The translations under genes and the position numbers were made by a program. DNA of 64,000 nucleotides from positions 310,001-374,000 of the forward strand of contig JAGOBH010000002.1 of NCBI GenBank assembly GCA_017983495.1, in the 5' to 3' direction. The notes under the pieces were generated by a model, which saw only the letters and a program-made list of their open reading frames with translations, did not search any database and was not told where the DNA came from. Positions 38,429 to 47,844 of this stretch are shown one piece after another. Source of the DNA: Pyrinomonadaceae bacterium. GTDB taxonomy: Bacteria; Acidobacteriota; Blastocatellia; Pyrinomonadales; Pyrinomonadaceae. Position 1 is the stretch's first letter. Every line of letters begins with the position of its first letter.

Positions 38429-39598
38429 ATGATCTCCAAGAGTACAGTAATGATCGTTGCGGGCGAAGCATCCGGTGATCGTCATGCGGCTAAGTTGGTT
38501 AATGAGCTGAGAGTTTGCAGCCCATTGTCCGAACTAACATTTTTTGGTTCGGCTGGTCCATTCATGCGCGATTCGGGGGTCGAAGCCACTATCGAGGCCG
38601 ACCGACTTTCGATCGTTGGCCTAGCGGAGATCGGACGAGCATTACCGATGTTCTATGATGCATTCGTGAGGTTAAAAAATGAAGCAGCTTTAAGAAAACC
38701 TGACCTTGTGATTTTGGTTGATTTTCCTGAGTTCAATCTAAAGCTCGCCAAAGCGCTCAAGAAACAAGGAATGAAGGTGGTGTACTACATATCGCCACAA
38801 ATATGGGCTTGGCGAAAATATCGAATAAGAACTATCAGGAAATATGTGGATCTTTTGATCACAATTCTCCCGTTCGAAAAATCTTGGTACGCGGAGAGAA
38901 ATGTGAGGCATGTCGAATATGTGGGAAGCCCACTTGCTCACGAAGTCCATGCAGAACGCACCAAGCTGCAGTTTTGCATTGATAATGGACTCAATCCGGA
39001 AGTTCCGATCGTCTGTCTTTTACCAGGTAGTCGACACAAGGAGATCGTTAGAATTTTGCCGGTTATGCTCGAAGCGGCAACGAAGATGGCGTCGATCGAC
39101 CCGAATATCCAGTTCGTGATAGCGATGGCAGACGGACGTCATCGTTCCGATGTAACTAGTGCAATTAATGCACTTGAAACTGAAGGGGTAAAGGGCTGTA
39201 AGGTGATGAAAGTAGTTGAAGGCGAAACCTACGATGCAATGAACGCGGCAGATGTCGCCGCTGTTACAAGCGGAACTGCTACTCTTGAGACGGGAATTAT
39301 TGGCACGCCAATGGCAATTGTTTACCGTACGTCAGCACTCAACTATGCGTTGCTTGAGCCTTTGATCAAGGTGGAACATTACGGCCTGATCAATTTGATA
39401 GCTGAAAAGCGGGTTGCAAAAGAACTTATTCAGGGCGATTTTACTGGTGAATCACTGTCCACGGAATTAATACGTTTGCTGGCTCCGGAGGAAAATCGCA
39501 GAATGCGGGACGAACTATTTGTTGCGTCTGAAAAACTCGGTCATGGTGGGGCGTCAGCGAGGGCTGCAAAAGCAATACTGAGAGTTATGGATCGATAA
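38429..39598 (+). CDS. lpxB: Lipid-A-disaccharide synthase
   Basis: A GT19 glycosyltransferase of 389 aa that joins lipid X to UDP-2,3-diacylglucosamine at the inner membrane to form the lipid A disaccharide. Family marks: MIVAGEASGDRHAAKLV, FFGSAGPFMRDSGVE, DRLSIVGLAEI, DLVILVDFPEFNLKLAK, YYISPQIWAWRKYRI, LLPGSRHKEI, and ADVAAVTSGTATLETGIIGTPMAIVY for the donor site. It has full family length. A GAGAAAAG purine run precedes the ATG. It converges on lpxD with a 15-nt gap, so the two lipid A genes are neighbours but not one operon. Confidence 0.96.
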   Translation: MISKSTVMIVAGEASGDRHAAKLVNELRVCSPLSELTFFGSAGPFMRDSGVEATIEADRLSIVGLAEIGRALPMFYDAFVRLKNEAALRKPDLVILVDFPEFNLKLAKALKKQGMKVVYYISPQIWAWRKYRIRTIRKYVDLLITILPFEKSWYAERNVRHVEYVGSPLAHEVHAERTKLQFCIDNGLNPEVPIVCLLPGSRHKEIVRILPVMLEAATKMASIDPNIQFVIAMADGRHRSDVTSAINALETEGVKGCKVMKVVEGETYDAMNAADVAAVTSGTATLETGIIGTPMAIVYRTSALNYALLEPLIKVEHYGLINLIAEKRVAKELIQGDFTGESLSTELIRLLAPEENRRMRDELFVASEKLGHGGASARAAKAILRVMDR

Positions 39599-39613
39599 TA
39601 CCGTATTTCAGAG

Positions 39614-40633
39614 TTAGTCTCTCTTGCCTTTGATCAACTCTTCGACCGAAAGCTTTAGGCGTTTAAAATCGTCTTTTAGTCTTCCGATTCCCTTGACGTG
39701 GGCATTTTGTCTCTTGTATTCGTCAAGGGGCTGTATCGGTGTTCCCCACCATACCCCAGGTCGAACTATCTTTCCTGGCAATACCCCAGCCTGCGAACCG
39801 ATTACCGACCCACTGAGCACTTTTACATGATCACCCAGTCCAACTTGTCCGCCGATCACGCAGTCGTCCTCAACAATCGAACTGCCGGATATGCCAGTTT
39901 GGGCTGCAATGACTACTCGCTTGCCGATTCGGACATTGTGAGCGATCTGAACCAGATTATCGATCTTGGTACCTTCACCTATCCTCGTTTCGCCTAAAGC
40001 CCCGCGATCGACGCAAGAGTTAGCGCCGATCTCAACATTGTCTTCGACGACCACCGTTCCGATCTGAGGAAATTTGATATACTCACCAACTTCATTTTTG
40101 ACATAACCAAATCCGTCCGCACCGATTACCGTTCCAGCGTGAATAATGCATCCGGCCCCGATACTAACGCGATCATAAATAACGCAATTCTGGTGAATGA
40201 CAGTTCGTTCACCTAGGGTCACATTTCGGCCGATGCGCACGCCGTCACCGATCGAGCAGTTTTCTCCGATTACTGAATTTTCCCCGATGGATACGAATGC
40301 CCCTATCCGATCAGTTGATACCCTTGCGGAGTCCGCTACGTCGGTATACCTTGCTCCGCTAAAATATGCGTCCGACCGGTAAAATTCAGCAGCCACCCTA
40401 GCGAACGCAAGTTTTGGTGTCGGAACACGAATAAAGGTATATTCTGTACCGATCTCAAGTTCACACGGGACGATCAGGAGCCCGGCGCTGGATCCCTTAA
40501 GTTCCGTCGCGTGATCGACAAATGCAAGTTCGCTAATAGACGCCAACCGAAGATCGGCAATTCCAGTAATCTCTAACCCTGCGTTTCCGACGAGCTCCGC
40601 TCCGAGGAATGTTGCAATTTCGATGGTTTTCAT
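39614..40633 (-). CDS. lpxD: UDP-3-O-acylglucosamine N-acyltransferase
   Basis: A left-handed beta-helix acyltransferase of 339 aa that adds the second acyl chain from acyl-ACP to UDP-3-O-acylglucosamine in lipid A synthesis. The N-terminal uridine-binding domain ([17 protein letters not shown]) is followed by many hexapeptide turns ([22 protein letters not shown], and so on). [15 protein letters not shown] lies near the active site, where the family His is expected. A helical C-terminus ([19 protein letters not shown]) trimerises. The start ATG 40633 fits the family. lpxA, lpxC and fabZ, often adjacent, are not here. Confidence 0.95.
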   Translation of the reverse strand: MKTIEIATFLGAELVGNAGLEITGIADLRLASISELAFVDHATELKGSSAGLLIVPCELEIGTEYTFIRVPTPKLAFARVAAEFYRSDAYFSGARYTDVADSARVSTDRIGAFVSIGENSVIGENCSIGDGVRIGRNVTLGERTVIHQNCVIYDRVSIGAGCIIHAGTVIGADGFGYVKNEVGEYIKFPQIGTVVVEDNVEIGANSCVDRGALGETRIGEGTKIDNLVQIAHNVRIGKRVVIAAQTGISGSSIVEDDCVIGGQVGLGDHVKVLSGSVIGSQAGVLPGKIVRPGVWWGTPIQPLDEYKRQNAHVKGIGRLKDDFKRLKLSVEELIKGKRD

Positions 40634-40677
40634 TTGGTCAAACTAACGATGGTCATTTCTACTGTCATGATGTGAAA

Positions 40678-40962
40678 TTACGAATCTTTCTCAGCTTGGT
40701 TTACAGCATTCTGAAGAAAGATCTCCATGCCGATCAGGTCAAATCCGCGTTCAGCATCCAAGCGTTTCAACACGCGAGCAGCATCACTGTCCATAAAATC
40801 TAGATCCGCGAGGTCTAAGGAAACTGCGTTTCCTTGATCATCTCGGATCTGAGAAGCCAGACGTTCTATAAACACGGCGTCCGAAAGCAGCATTTCACCT
40901 TTAACTCGGAGAATCGTAATGCCGCCTAATTCGTCGTCGATCTGCGTGATATTCGTTGGCAT
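40678..40962 (-). CDS. STAS-domain protein (anti-sigma factor antagonist-like)
   Basis: A single STAS domain of 94 aa. The core GITILRVKGEMLLSDA, VSLDLADLDFMDSDAARVLKRLD includes Ser in the MDSD loop, where SpoIIAA-type proteins are phosphorylated by a switch kinase. The ATG at 40962 is chosen over the TTG at 41001 because the domain starts right after it; there is no clear Shine-Dalgarno sequence. It is the last gene of the pdh-eamA run, 41 nt after the transporter. No partner kinase or sigma factor is nearby, so its target is unknown. Confidence 0.8.
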   Translation of the reverse strand: MPTNITQIDDELGGITILRVKGEMLLSDAVFIERLASQIRDDQGNAVSLDLADLDFMDSDAARVLKRLDAERGFDLIGMEIFLQNAVNQAEKDS

Positions 40963-41003
40963 ATTGTATGCGATTAAACGCTGAAAAAGCGTAAAATGCA
41001 AGC

Positions 41004-41903
41004 TTATGTTTCGGCAGCGACGAATTTCCGGGTTACCATGAAAACGCCCGCAAATATGAGAAGTGCGGCAAATAGAAATGTCGCCTCCACTTTTTCACCG
41101 AGAAAGGCCACTGCTAACAAAAATCCGATCAATGGTTGAAAATAGATGAAAACAGCAACGGTGGATGGATTAACCCTAGCTAATGCCCAGGCGTTCAGAA
41201 GGTACGGTGCGGCAGTTGCGGCCAGAGCAATGTAAAAGATCAGGATCCAGATAATTGGTTCAACCGAGCCGACGTTGATAGTGCTGAGCTTGAAGGCACC
41301 CAAGGGGACACAGACTATCGCGGCGAAGACGAACACCCACATCATCGACCGAAACGCTCCATTACGGGTAACAACGGACTTGGATGTAGCAACGTAAATA
41401 CCAAACGAAAGGGAATTTCCTATTATCAGCATATCCCCGATCGTTGTTTCGGATGAAAATGATGCGTTCCGCGGGTCAATGATAAGAACGACTCCAATTG
41501 CCGCTAATATTATGCCGAGAATCTTTGCAGTCCGGAGCCGTTCGGTTCCGAGGATGGCCCCTACAGACATGGCAAAGATCGGAATCGTAACAGCAAGAAG
41601 GGAAGTGTTCGACGCTTTGGTCAGCGACAAGCCTGAAATGAAAAGTAGCTGATTTATCGTGACGCCAAAAAGGCTGAGAACAGCAAGTCGGAAATAGTCG
41701 CGTTTATCCTTTAGCCAAAACCGACCGCGAGATCCCTGGATTATGACAAGCACGATAGCCGCAATCCCTACTCGAAAACCAACGATGCTAATCGCTGGAA
41801 TTGACTTCAAAACGACCTTGCCAATTACTGGTAAAGATCCAAACAGAATTTGCACGCCCGCAAGGGCGAAATAAGGTCCTGTCGATCGCTCTTGGTCTGG
41901 CAC
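41004..41903 (-). CDS. EamA/DMT-family transporter
   Basis: An inner-membrane protein of 299 aa with about ten hydrophobic helices in two EamA repeats. Examples are FALAGVQILFGSLPVIGKVVL, NQLLFISGLSLTKASNTSLL, GVVLIIDPRNA, ALARVNPSTVAVFIYFQPLIGFLLAVAFLGE and ALLIFAGVFMV. Family members export amino acids, nucleotides or other metabolites; the substrate is not readable here. The start GTG 41903 sits one base after the pdhC stop (TGA-C-GTG), so translation is probably coupled to pdhC. Confidence 0.9.
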   Translation of the reverse strand: MPDQERSTGPYFALAGVQILFGSLPVIGKVVLKSIPAISIVGFRVGIAAIVLVIIQGSRGRFWLKDKRDYFRLAVLSLFGVTINQLLFISGLSLTKASNTSLLAVTIPIFAMSVGAILGTERLRTAKILGIILAAIGVVLIIDPRNASFSSETTIGDMLIIGNSLSFGIYVATSKSVVTRNGAFRSMMWVFVFAAIVCVPLGAFKLSTINVGSVEPIIWILIFYIALAATAAPYLLNAWALARVNPSTVAVFIYFQPLIGFLLAVAFLGEKVEATFLFAALLIFAGVFMVTRKFVAAET

Positions 41904-41904
41904 G

Positions 41905-43194
41905 TCAAACCAACATCATCGCCGGCTGTTCAAGCATCTGCTTGAAGGTTTGAAGGAACCTGGAGCCCGTCGCCCCGTCGATAACTCGGTGATCGCAGGA
42001 CATCGTCACATTCATTATATTGCGAATGACAACCTCTCCGTTTCGAACGACCGGAGTCTGAGCGGCACCACCGACCGCAAGAATTCCGGCTTCTGGCGGG
42101 TTGATGATGGCCGTGAATTCCTTGATTCCAAACATTCCTAAATTTGAGATCGAGAAGGTCGCACCTGAATATTCTTCTGGCTGCAGCCGTTTGGCTTTAG
42201 CCTTGGCTGCAAGTGCCTTTATCTCAGATGATATCTCCAGGAAACCTTTATGATTGGCTCCGCGGATCACAGGCGTGATCAAACCCTCGTCGACCGCAAC
42301 CGCGACTCCAATATCGGCCTGCTCGTAAAATCGGATGTTCTTGTCCTGATATGAAGCGTTGACAAATGGGTGTTTCACCAAGGCCATGGCGGCCACTTTT
42401 ACGACAATGTCATTGACGCTGACCTTTTGATCGTCGGGGACGGAGGCGTTTATTGCCTTGCGGAGTTCAAAGGCATTTTCCATCTCGATCTCCATCGTCA
42501 GGTAAAAGGTCGGAATTGGGCCAATTGATTCGCCCAAGCGTGAAGCGATGACACGGCGCATCTGCGATGTGGGCTCATCCGAAAATGCAGAGCTACCAAC
42601 AAATGACGATGCCATGAATAGGCGCGAATCCGTTTTCGAATGCCCCGTAATAGCTGCTTCAATATCGCGTTTTATAATACGCCCATTCGGGCCGGTGCCA
42701 TCGATCGTACTAACGTCGATCCTGTTTTCGACAGCCATTCGAGCAGCGATGGGCGAAACTATCAGTCGGCCTTTTATGGCATTGTTCCGCTGTCTCAAAT
42801 TATCCAGGTCCGATTTTAAAGGTTCCTGCTCTGCTACTGTAGCCATTGTTGCGACAACCGCCGCCTCCGCCTTTGCTTGGTCTACAGATGGTTGCGGGGT
42901 TGAGCTTGCCACTCCGTTCGCCGAAACTTCGCTGAGCAATGCCGTAATGTCCTCGCCTTTGGTGCCGATGATAGCAATGGCCTCGCCAAGTAGAGCTGTT
43001 TCGCCAGCAACTTTCAGGATCTTTAGCACTGTGCCACCGGTCAGGGCGGTCATTTCCATTGTCGCCTTGTCGGTATCGACTTCAGCGAGCGTTTCACCGG
43101 CATCATAGGTTTCGCCTTCGTTTTTGACCCAGCGGGCAATCTGCCCTTCTTCCATCGTGGGCGAAAGTTTCGGCATTAAAAATTTCTCAGCCAT
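41905..43194 (-). CDS. pdhC: Pyruvate dehydrogenase complex E2, dihydrolipoamide acetyltransferase
   Basis: The core subunit (429 aa) that transfers acetyl from lipoamide to CoA. One lipoyl domain (1-75) carries lipoyl-Lys43 in EVDTDKATMEM. A Ser/Ala-rich linker follows, then the E1/E3-binding domain (VSPIAARMAVENRIDVSTIDGTGPNGRIIKRDIE). The catalytic domain has SCDHRVIDGATGSRFLQTF with the HRxxDG active site. The frame extends upstream to 43272 but would overlap the previous gene; ATG 43194 matches the lipoyl domain. It is separated from pdhA and pdhB by the secreted-protein gene. A 2-oxoglutarate or branched-chain E2 is less likely given the E1 genes. Confidence 0.93.
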   Translation of the reverse strand: MAEKFLMPKLSPTMEEGQIARWVKNEGETYDAGETLAEVDTDKATMEMTALTGGTVLKILKVAGETALLGEAIAIIGTKGEDITALLSEVSANGVASSTPQPSVDQAKAEAAVVATMATVAEQEPLKSDLDNLRQRNNAIKGRLIVSPIAARMAVENRIDVSTIDGTGPNGRIIKRDIEAAITGHSKTDSRLFMASSFVGSSAFSDEPTSQMRRVIASRLGESIGPIPTFYLTMEIEMENAFELRKAINASVPDDQKVSVNDIVVKVAAMALVKHPFVNASYQDKNIRFYEQADIGVAVAVDEGLITPVIRGANHKGFLEISSEIKALAAKAKAKRLQPEEYSGATFSISNLGMFGIKEFTAIINPPEAGILAVGGAAQTPVVRNGEVVIRNIMNVTMSCDHRVIDGATGSRFLQTFKQMLEQPAMMLV

Positions 43195-43216
43195 ATTTGT
43201 TAAACAAGTTCTAAGT

Positions 43217-43708
43217 CTATTTGCTCGATCGAAAGGTCTTCCACTGCGATTCCTGCGAACCGCAACGGTCAATTGGTTCTATGTTACGCGTGGTTACCTT
43301 AGTGAATGTCACGTTTTTGATGCTTAAGGTTGGGTTTGGGGCAGGAGCACTAGCACCGCTCGCTTGCATCCATAACTCAACTTCTTGACCGTCACGGCAA
43401 CCACCGTGAACAACTGTAATACGAGAACGGTCGAACTTCATGCCATTGATCTTGAGTTCGATCCCGCGGAAATGGCTCTCTATCTCGCCATATCGGCAAG
43501 ATTGGCCGCAATAGACAAAAACAAAGCCTTTCGAATCCGGAAGATTCAGCAGCTGCAAAAAAAAAGCGTCGAATTTCGCGCTCCTTTCTTCGCTATTAGC
43601 TTTGCCAAATGAATCAACAAGTTGAGAAGACGCCAAACCTCTATCCTGAGCTGCAACAGCCGAGGCAGCAAGCAAGACTACAGCGATCACTAAGAGTTTG
43701 GGATTCAT
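43217..43708 (-). CDS. Small secreted protein inside the pdh operon
   Basis: A 163-aa protein with a clear signal peptide (MNPKLLVIAVVLLAASAVAAQ), so it is exported, unlike the cytosolic enzymes around it. The mature part has five Cys (for example VYCGQSCRYG, VHGGCRDGQ, DRCGS) and a segment RGIELKINGMKFDRSRITVVHGG suggestive of a small beta domain. I recognise no family. It begins 10 nt after pdhB with TAGGA upstream of the ATG and ends 22 nt before pdhC, so it is almost surely cotranscribed. Any link to pyruvate metabolism is unproven. Confidence 0.78.
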   Translation of the reverse strand: MNPKLLVIAVVLLAASAVAAQDRGLASSQLVDSFGKANSEERSAKFDAFFLQLLNLPDSKGFVFVYCGQSCRYGEIESHFRGIELKINGMKFDRSRITVVHGGCRDGQEVELWMQASGASAPAPNPTLSIKNVTFTKVTTRNIEPIDRCGSQESQWKTFRSSK

Positions 43709-43718
43709 AAGTAGTTTC

Positions 43719-44702
43719 CTACAAATAGCAGACTTCCTTTACGGCTGCGACGATCTTATCAACATCAGGCAATGCAAGAGCTTCCAGATTCTTGGCATAT
43801 GGGTTCGGGGCTTCGGCGGTAGAAATACGTTTGACGGGCGCATCTAGGAAGTCGAACGCGTGCTCCATGATCGTATGCGAGATCTCGGCTCCGACGCTGG
43901 CAAAATAATGCGATTCCTCGGCAATTACCAGACGATTCGTCTTCTTTACAGAGTTCACTATTGTCTCGACATCCAGCGGCTTGATAGTTCGTGGGTCAAC
44001 GACCTCGACCGATACGTCGAATTCTTGCTGCAATTTCTCTGCCGCCTGGAGAGCCAGCGGCACAGTCATAGAACGGGCAACGATCGTGCAATCGGAGCCC
44101 TCCCGTTTAACATCAGCAACGCCTAGCGGAATGATGAAATCTTCATCTTCGGGGACCTCACCCTTATTGCCGTACATTCGCTCCTGCTCTAAGAAAAGCA
44201 CAGGATTATTGTCGCGGATGGCCGCCTTTAATAGGCCTTTTGCATCTGCGGCCGTTGAAGGCATTACAACCTTCAAGCCAGGAAAATTGGCATAAAAAGC
44301 CTCGAGTGCCTGCGAATGCTGCGACGAGACCTGATATGCCGAACCGTTTGGACCCCGGAATACGATCGGCACATTGAACTGTCCACCTGACATGTAGAGC
44401 ATCTTCGCCGCATGGTTAATAATCTGATCAGCAGCAAGGATCGAAAAATTCCATGTCATGAACTCGATCACGGGTCGCAAACCGGCCATTGCCGCTCCAA
44501 CTCCAATTGCGGCAAATCCAAGTTCCGTAATCGGCGTGTCAACGACGCGTTTGTCACCGAATTCTTTCCATAGCCCACGCGTGACTTTATAAGCACCGTC
44601 GTATTCGGCGACCTCTTCGCCCATGACGAATACGTTCTCATCCCTCAATATTTCTTCACGCAAGGCCTGATTTAGAGCGTCGCGAATTGTTAATGTCGCC
44701 AT
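43719..44702 (-). CDS. pdhB: Pyruvate dehydrogenase E1 component, beta subunit
   Basis: The beta chain (327 aa) of the thiamine-diphosphate E1 enzyme that decarboxylates pyruvate and acetylates lipoyl-E2. Marks: ALREEILRDENVFVMGEEVAEYDGAYKVT, VDTPITELGFAAIGVGAAMAGLRPVIEFMTWNFS, QFNVPIVFRGPNGS, GLKVVMPSTAADAKGLL, and the transketolase C-terminal part (VEVVDPRTIKPLD, VIAEESHYFASVGAEI). It has full family length. It lies 81 nt downstream of pdhA and pairs with it. Confidence 0.95.
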   Translation of the reverse strand: MATLTIRDALNQALREEILRDENVFVMGEEVAEYDGAYKVTRGLWKEFGDKRVVDTPITELGFAAIGVGAAMAGLRPVIEFMTWNFSILAADQIINHAAKMLYMSGGQFNVPIVFRGPNGSAYQVSSQHSQALEAFYANFPGLKVVMPSTAADAKGLLKAAIRDNNPVLFLEQERMYGNKGEVPEDEDFIIPLGVADVKREGSDCTIVARSMTVPLALQAAEKLQQEFDVSVEVVDPRTIKPLDVETIVNSVKKTNRLVIAEESHYFASVGAEISHTIMEHAFDFLDAPVKRISTAEAPNPYAKNLEALALPDVDKIVAAVKEVCYL

Positions 44703-44783
44703 AAAATATCCAACTATCTGAAACGAAATGGAGAATTACGGTGTCCGGCAGCTTTTGGCGACCGGTCCCGAACGTTGAAAATA

Positions 44784-45923
44784 CTAATCAGCGTAAACGT
44801 CAGTCATCAGTTCGCTTTCACTTGGAAATGGACTTTCCTCAGCAAACTTGACGGCAGCGGCTACGGCAAAAAGAGCCTCAGCGTCGATCTTTTCAAAATC
44901 CTTGTCACCCAGAACGTTCGCCTCTTTCAAACTATCCTGGAACAGGACGATCGGGTCTCGTTCCTGGTATTTCTTTATCTCATCGCGTGTTCGATAGTTT
45001 CCCGGGTCCGACATTGAGTGGCCCATGTATCGATATGCGCGAACTTCGAGCAGAGTCGGAGAGCCGTCTTTTCTTGCCCGCTCTATCGCTCTCAGAGTTG
45101 CGTCGCGGACAGCCATGACGTCCATACCGTCGACAAATTCATTCGCCATTTCAAAAGCTTCTGCTTTTTTGGCGATACTCCGAGAACTCATTGCTCTCTC
45201 TTGCGATGTTCCCATGCCGTATTGGTTGTTTTCGCAGATGTAAATGCATGGAAGCTTCCAGAGCTGGGCCATGTTTAACGACTCATGAAATATTCCTTGA
45301 TTAACCGCCGCTTCGCCAAAAAAACACAAGGTGACCTGATCGGTTCCTTTATACTTTGCCGCATAGGCCATACCTGTTCCGACCCCGATCTGGCCGCCTA
45401 CGATGCCGTGGCCACCATAAAACTCGAGGTCCTTTGAAAACATATGCATCGAACCGCCTTTACCTTTGACGCATCCGCCTTCTTTTCCATAGAGCTCAGC
45501 CATCACGCTTTCGGGTGTCATACCTTTGATCATCGCTTGTACGTGATCGCGATATGAAGTAATGACCATGTCTGTCGGCTTAAGAGCCATCATAGAGCCG
45601 ACACCGATCGCCTCCTGGCCAATATACAGATGGCAGAATCCACCGATCATTCCCATACGGTAAACCTCCGCGCATTTCTCTTCAAAACGGCGGCCGAGCA
45701 CCATTTGATAGAGCATTTCACGAAGAAGCTTTTTGTCTGTACGTTTGATTGACTCGAGCTGAGACGACCGACGCTGCAGGTATTCGGCTTTTGCCCGCTC
45801 TACATCTATAAATTCTAACTTGGCGTCTTCGGTCGCGATCACCTTAGTCGACTTGCTCTTGCCATTCGTCGAAACTTTGGCCGATTTGGCGTCTGGTTTT
45901 TGGCGAGTTGCTGCTTTTGGCAA
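44784..45923 (-). CDS. pdhA: Pyruvate dehydrogenase E1 component, alpha subunit
   Basis: The alpha chain (379 aa) of E1. A Lys/Ala-rich N-terminal extension of about 45 residues precedes the catalytic domain (LYQMVLGRRFEEKCAEVY, GFCHLYIGQEAIGVG, ITSYRDH, KGKGGSMHMFS, FYGGHGIVGGQIGVGTGMAYA). The thiamine-diphosphate motif reads FFGEAAVNQG ... ENNQYGMGT, with GEA where most relatives have GDG. RYMGHSMSDPGNYRT carries the phosphorylation-loop equivalent. It is first of the operon, divergent from the SGNH gene across about 200 nt that must hold both promoters. Confidence 0.94.
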   Translation of the reverse strand: MPKAATRQKPDAKSAKVSTNGKSKSTKVIATEDAKLEFIDVERAKAEYLQRRSSQLESIKRTDKKLLREMLYQMVLGRRFEEKCAEVYRMGMIGGFCHLYIGQEAIGVGSMMALKPTDMVITSYRDHVQAMIKGMTPESVMAELYGKEGGCVKGKGGSMHMFSKDLEFYGGHGIVGGQIGVGTGMAYAAKYKGTDQVTLCFFGEAAVNQGIFHESLNMAQLWKLPCIYICENNQYGMGTSQERAMSSRSIAKKAEAFEMANEFVDGMDVMAVRDATLRAIERARKDGSPTLLEVRAYRYMGHSMSDPGNYRTRDEIKKYQERDPIVLFQDSLKEANVLGDKDFEKIDAEALFAVAAAVKFAEESPFPSESELMTDVYAD

Positions 45924-46120
45924 AATGAGATCCTCCGTATTTCCCTTATGGGCGAATATTTACTAATTGCGACAAAACCAATATTATATGCGACAGCTTT
46001 TGAAACTGCAAAAAGTATGAGAACGTCTTCCCGAAGGTATAGCCGAAGGTGCTGTAGTTTTCAGCGTGTTATAAAAACTGGAGATACTTGTTAGAGAGAG
46101 GAGCGGACGCAGTAATCACA

Positions 46121-47215
46121 ATGAAAAGAACGTTAATTTATGTAGGCACTTCACTCGCGTTGATTTTGTCGCTGGTCTCTTTTACAGATGCCCAACTCGG
46201 CATTCAAGCAATTGATGTAACAGGCGACAGTATATCTAAAGGGTTCAACGCCGCGAGTTCATTTCCGTGTTCGAATGGTGATCAGGAAACCTACAACTGG
46301 ATCACAAGCAGAACACACGGCTCGTCATTTTGCTCAACAGGTAACGAGGACGTTTTTAGTATTGCCGAAAGAATAGAATGTGAGTTCGGCGCGAGCATTT
46401 TTTCAGCTGCACCCAATAATTCAGAGTCGGGAGCGACACTGCTCAATGATCTTGTCATTCAGGCTGGTAGAGTCAAAACCTATTTGACCGCTCAGCCGGT
46501 GCAACGAATGGCCGTAGTATTTTTGGGACATAATGATAATTGCTCGGGCTCTATTACCAAAGTGAATCAATCTTGTTCAAGCACCGATCTTGATCCGGTC
46601 AACTATTGCAAAACAAAGAGTGATTCATTTGAACGGGAACTAAGAAAAGGGCTCGACGTCCTGATTTCGACCACCAATACGCGGATCGGCGTAATGGCTC
46701 CCGTAAGGGTATCGCAATTGTATAATTTCGGCGGAAAATCGAATTGCCAGTTAGCAGGCACGTGCCAGTTTCTTTGGGGGACGGTGAACATTTGCGGGGC
46801 ACTTACACGCGACTGCTCGGCTACTCGAGTGGCCGACACTTATACGACCATGAAGGGATATCGAGACATTCTCAAACGGGTTGCCGAAGAATACGCCGCG
46901 ATACCGATCGGCGGTTCATCACCGGTCGTTATGATCGGCGGACAGATCGTTGGCGGGGGGACCAAAGCGGCTGGAACGTCAGTGATCTTCAGCGACGCCG
47001 CTTGGCGCTATCGGTTTCGATCCGACCAGATATCATGTTGCGATTGCTTTCATCCGTCCGCTGCTGGTCAAGATACGCTCGCTCGCCTTCTGAAAGGCGG
47101 CCTAACCTGCTCAAGAGTAAACCCATGCTGCAAAGACATCGGTGACCCTGTTGCGGATGGTAAATGTTCCGTTACGGATCACAAAAGAACTTTCTACGCC
47201 GGCTTATTCCAGTAG
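46121..47215 (+). CDS. Secreted SGNH/GDSL-type hydrolase
   Basis: An exported esterase/lipase-like protein of 364 aa. The signal peptide (KRTLIYVGTSLALILSLVSFTDA) starts at ATG 46121; a TTG at 46088 is in frame but adds a non-hydrophobic lead. Block I is VTGDSISKG (nucleophile Ser37), block III is FLGHNDNC (Asn of the oxyanion hole), and block V is DCFHPSAAG with the Asp-x-x-His pair. The protein is rich in Cys (CCDCFHP, CSRVNPCCKD), suggesting disulfides. Resemblance to phospholipase-B-like members is loose. It leads the plus-strand run before cysteine dioxygenase, with a 59-nt gap. Confidence 0.83.
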   Translation: MKRTLIYVGTSLALILSLVSFTDAQLGIQAIDVTGDSISKGFNAASSFPCSNGDQETYNWITSRTHGSSFCSTGNEDVFSIAERIECEFGASIFSAAPNNSESGATLLNDLVIQAGRVKTYLTAQPVQRMAVVFLGHNDNCSGSITKVNQSCSSTDLDPVNYCKTKSDSFERELRKGLDVLISTTNTRIGVMAPVRVSQLYNFGGKSNCQLAGTCQFLWGTVNICGALTRDCSATRVADTYTTMKGYRDILKRVAEEYAAIPIGGSSPVVMIGGQIVGGGTKAAGTSVIFSDAAWRYRFRSDQISCCDCFHPSAAGQDTLARLLKGGLTCSRVNPCCKDIGDPVADGKCSVTDHKRTFYAGLFQ

Positions 47216-47274
47216 ATAAAAAATCTGCTACAATTGCCTCGCATCTTCTATCTAAGAACAACGCAATTCACATT

Positions 47275-47844
47275 ATGGTAACTGTCGAAAAGTTGGTTGA
47301 GGGTCTTCGTGGAATTTCTAATGAAGGATTTACATGCGAAGGCATTTACCAATATCTTGGAGAAAATCCGGTCGATGTAGATTCGATCTCGCCATATCTA
47401 TTCTGGAGCCAGAATTGCTACACACGAAATCTCATCTACAAGGATGAAAGATTTGAGGTAATGGCGATTTGTTGGGAAAAGGGACAGATATCGAGAGTAC
47501 ACGACCATTCGGAGCAAAAATGTTGGATGACGGTGCCGGTTGGACGTCTTAGGGGGCAGAATTTCGCGGTTGTCGAAATCGAAACGTCCAGATCCTTTTG
47601 TAGCTTGCGGGAAACCAGTTCCTTTGATCTTTCGGATTGTTTAGCCGCTACAGTGGAACTCGATGAACCAATTCATCAGATATTGAATCTCCCCGAGTTT
47701 GATGAGCGAGCAGTGAGCATCCACATATACTCAAAACCATACGACCGCTGTCGGTCTTTTTGTCGTGAGACTGACACATTCAAGGAGGTCGAGCTTTTTT
47801 ACACAAGCATCGGCGGCAAATTATGTAACGGCATAGTTCTCTAA
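47275..47844 (+). CDS. Cysteine dioxygenase
   Basis: A cupin iron enzyme of 189 aa that oxidises cysteine to cysteine sulfinate. The frame opens at 47164, inside the upstream gene; ATG 47275 gives the family N-terminus. Ligands are visible: His76 and His78 in SRVHDHSEQKCW, His134 in EPIHQILNL. The active-site His150/Tyr152 in AVSIHIYSKPYDRC also fit. Cys83 stands five residues after His78, as Cys93 does in the mammalian enzyme, so the Cys-Tyr crosslink (Cys83-Tyr152) is possible. The stop codon abuts the ATG of the next gene (TAA-ATG), so the two are coupled. Confidence 0.9.
   Translation: MVTVEKLVEGLRGISNEGFTCEGIYQYLGENPVDVDSISPYLFWSQNCYTRNLIYKDERFEVMAICWEKGQISRVHDHSEQKCWMTVPVGRLRGQNFAVVEIETSRSFCSLRETSSFDLSDCLAATVELDEPIHQILNLPEFDERAVSIHIYSKPYDRCRSFCRETDTFKEVELFYTSIGGKLCNGIVL

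Noticed and set aside
42548..43108. 186-codon plus-strand frame opposite pdhC
   Set aside because: It is antisense to the lipoyl and binding domains of E2, with Ser/Ala-rich reverse-reading composition.
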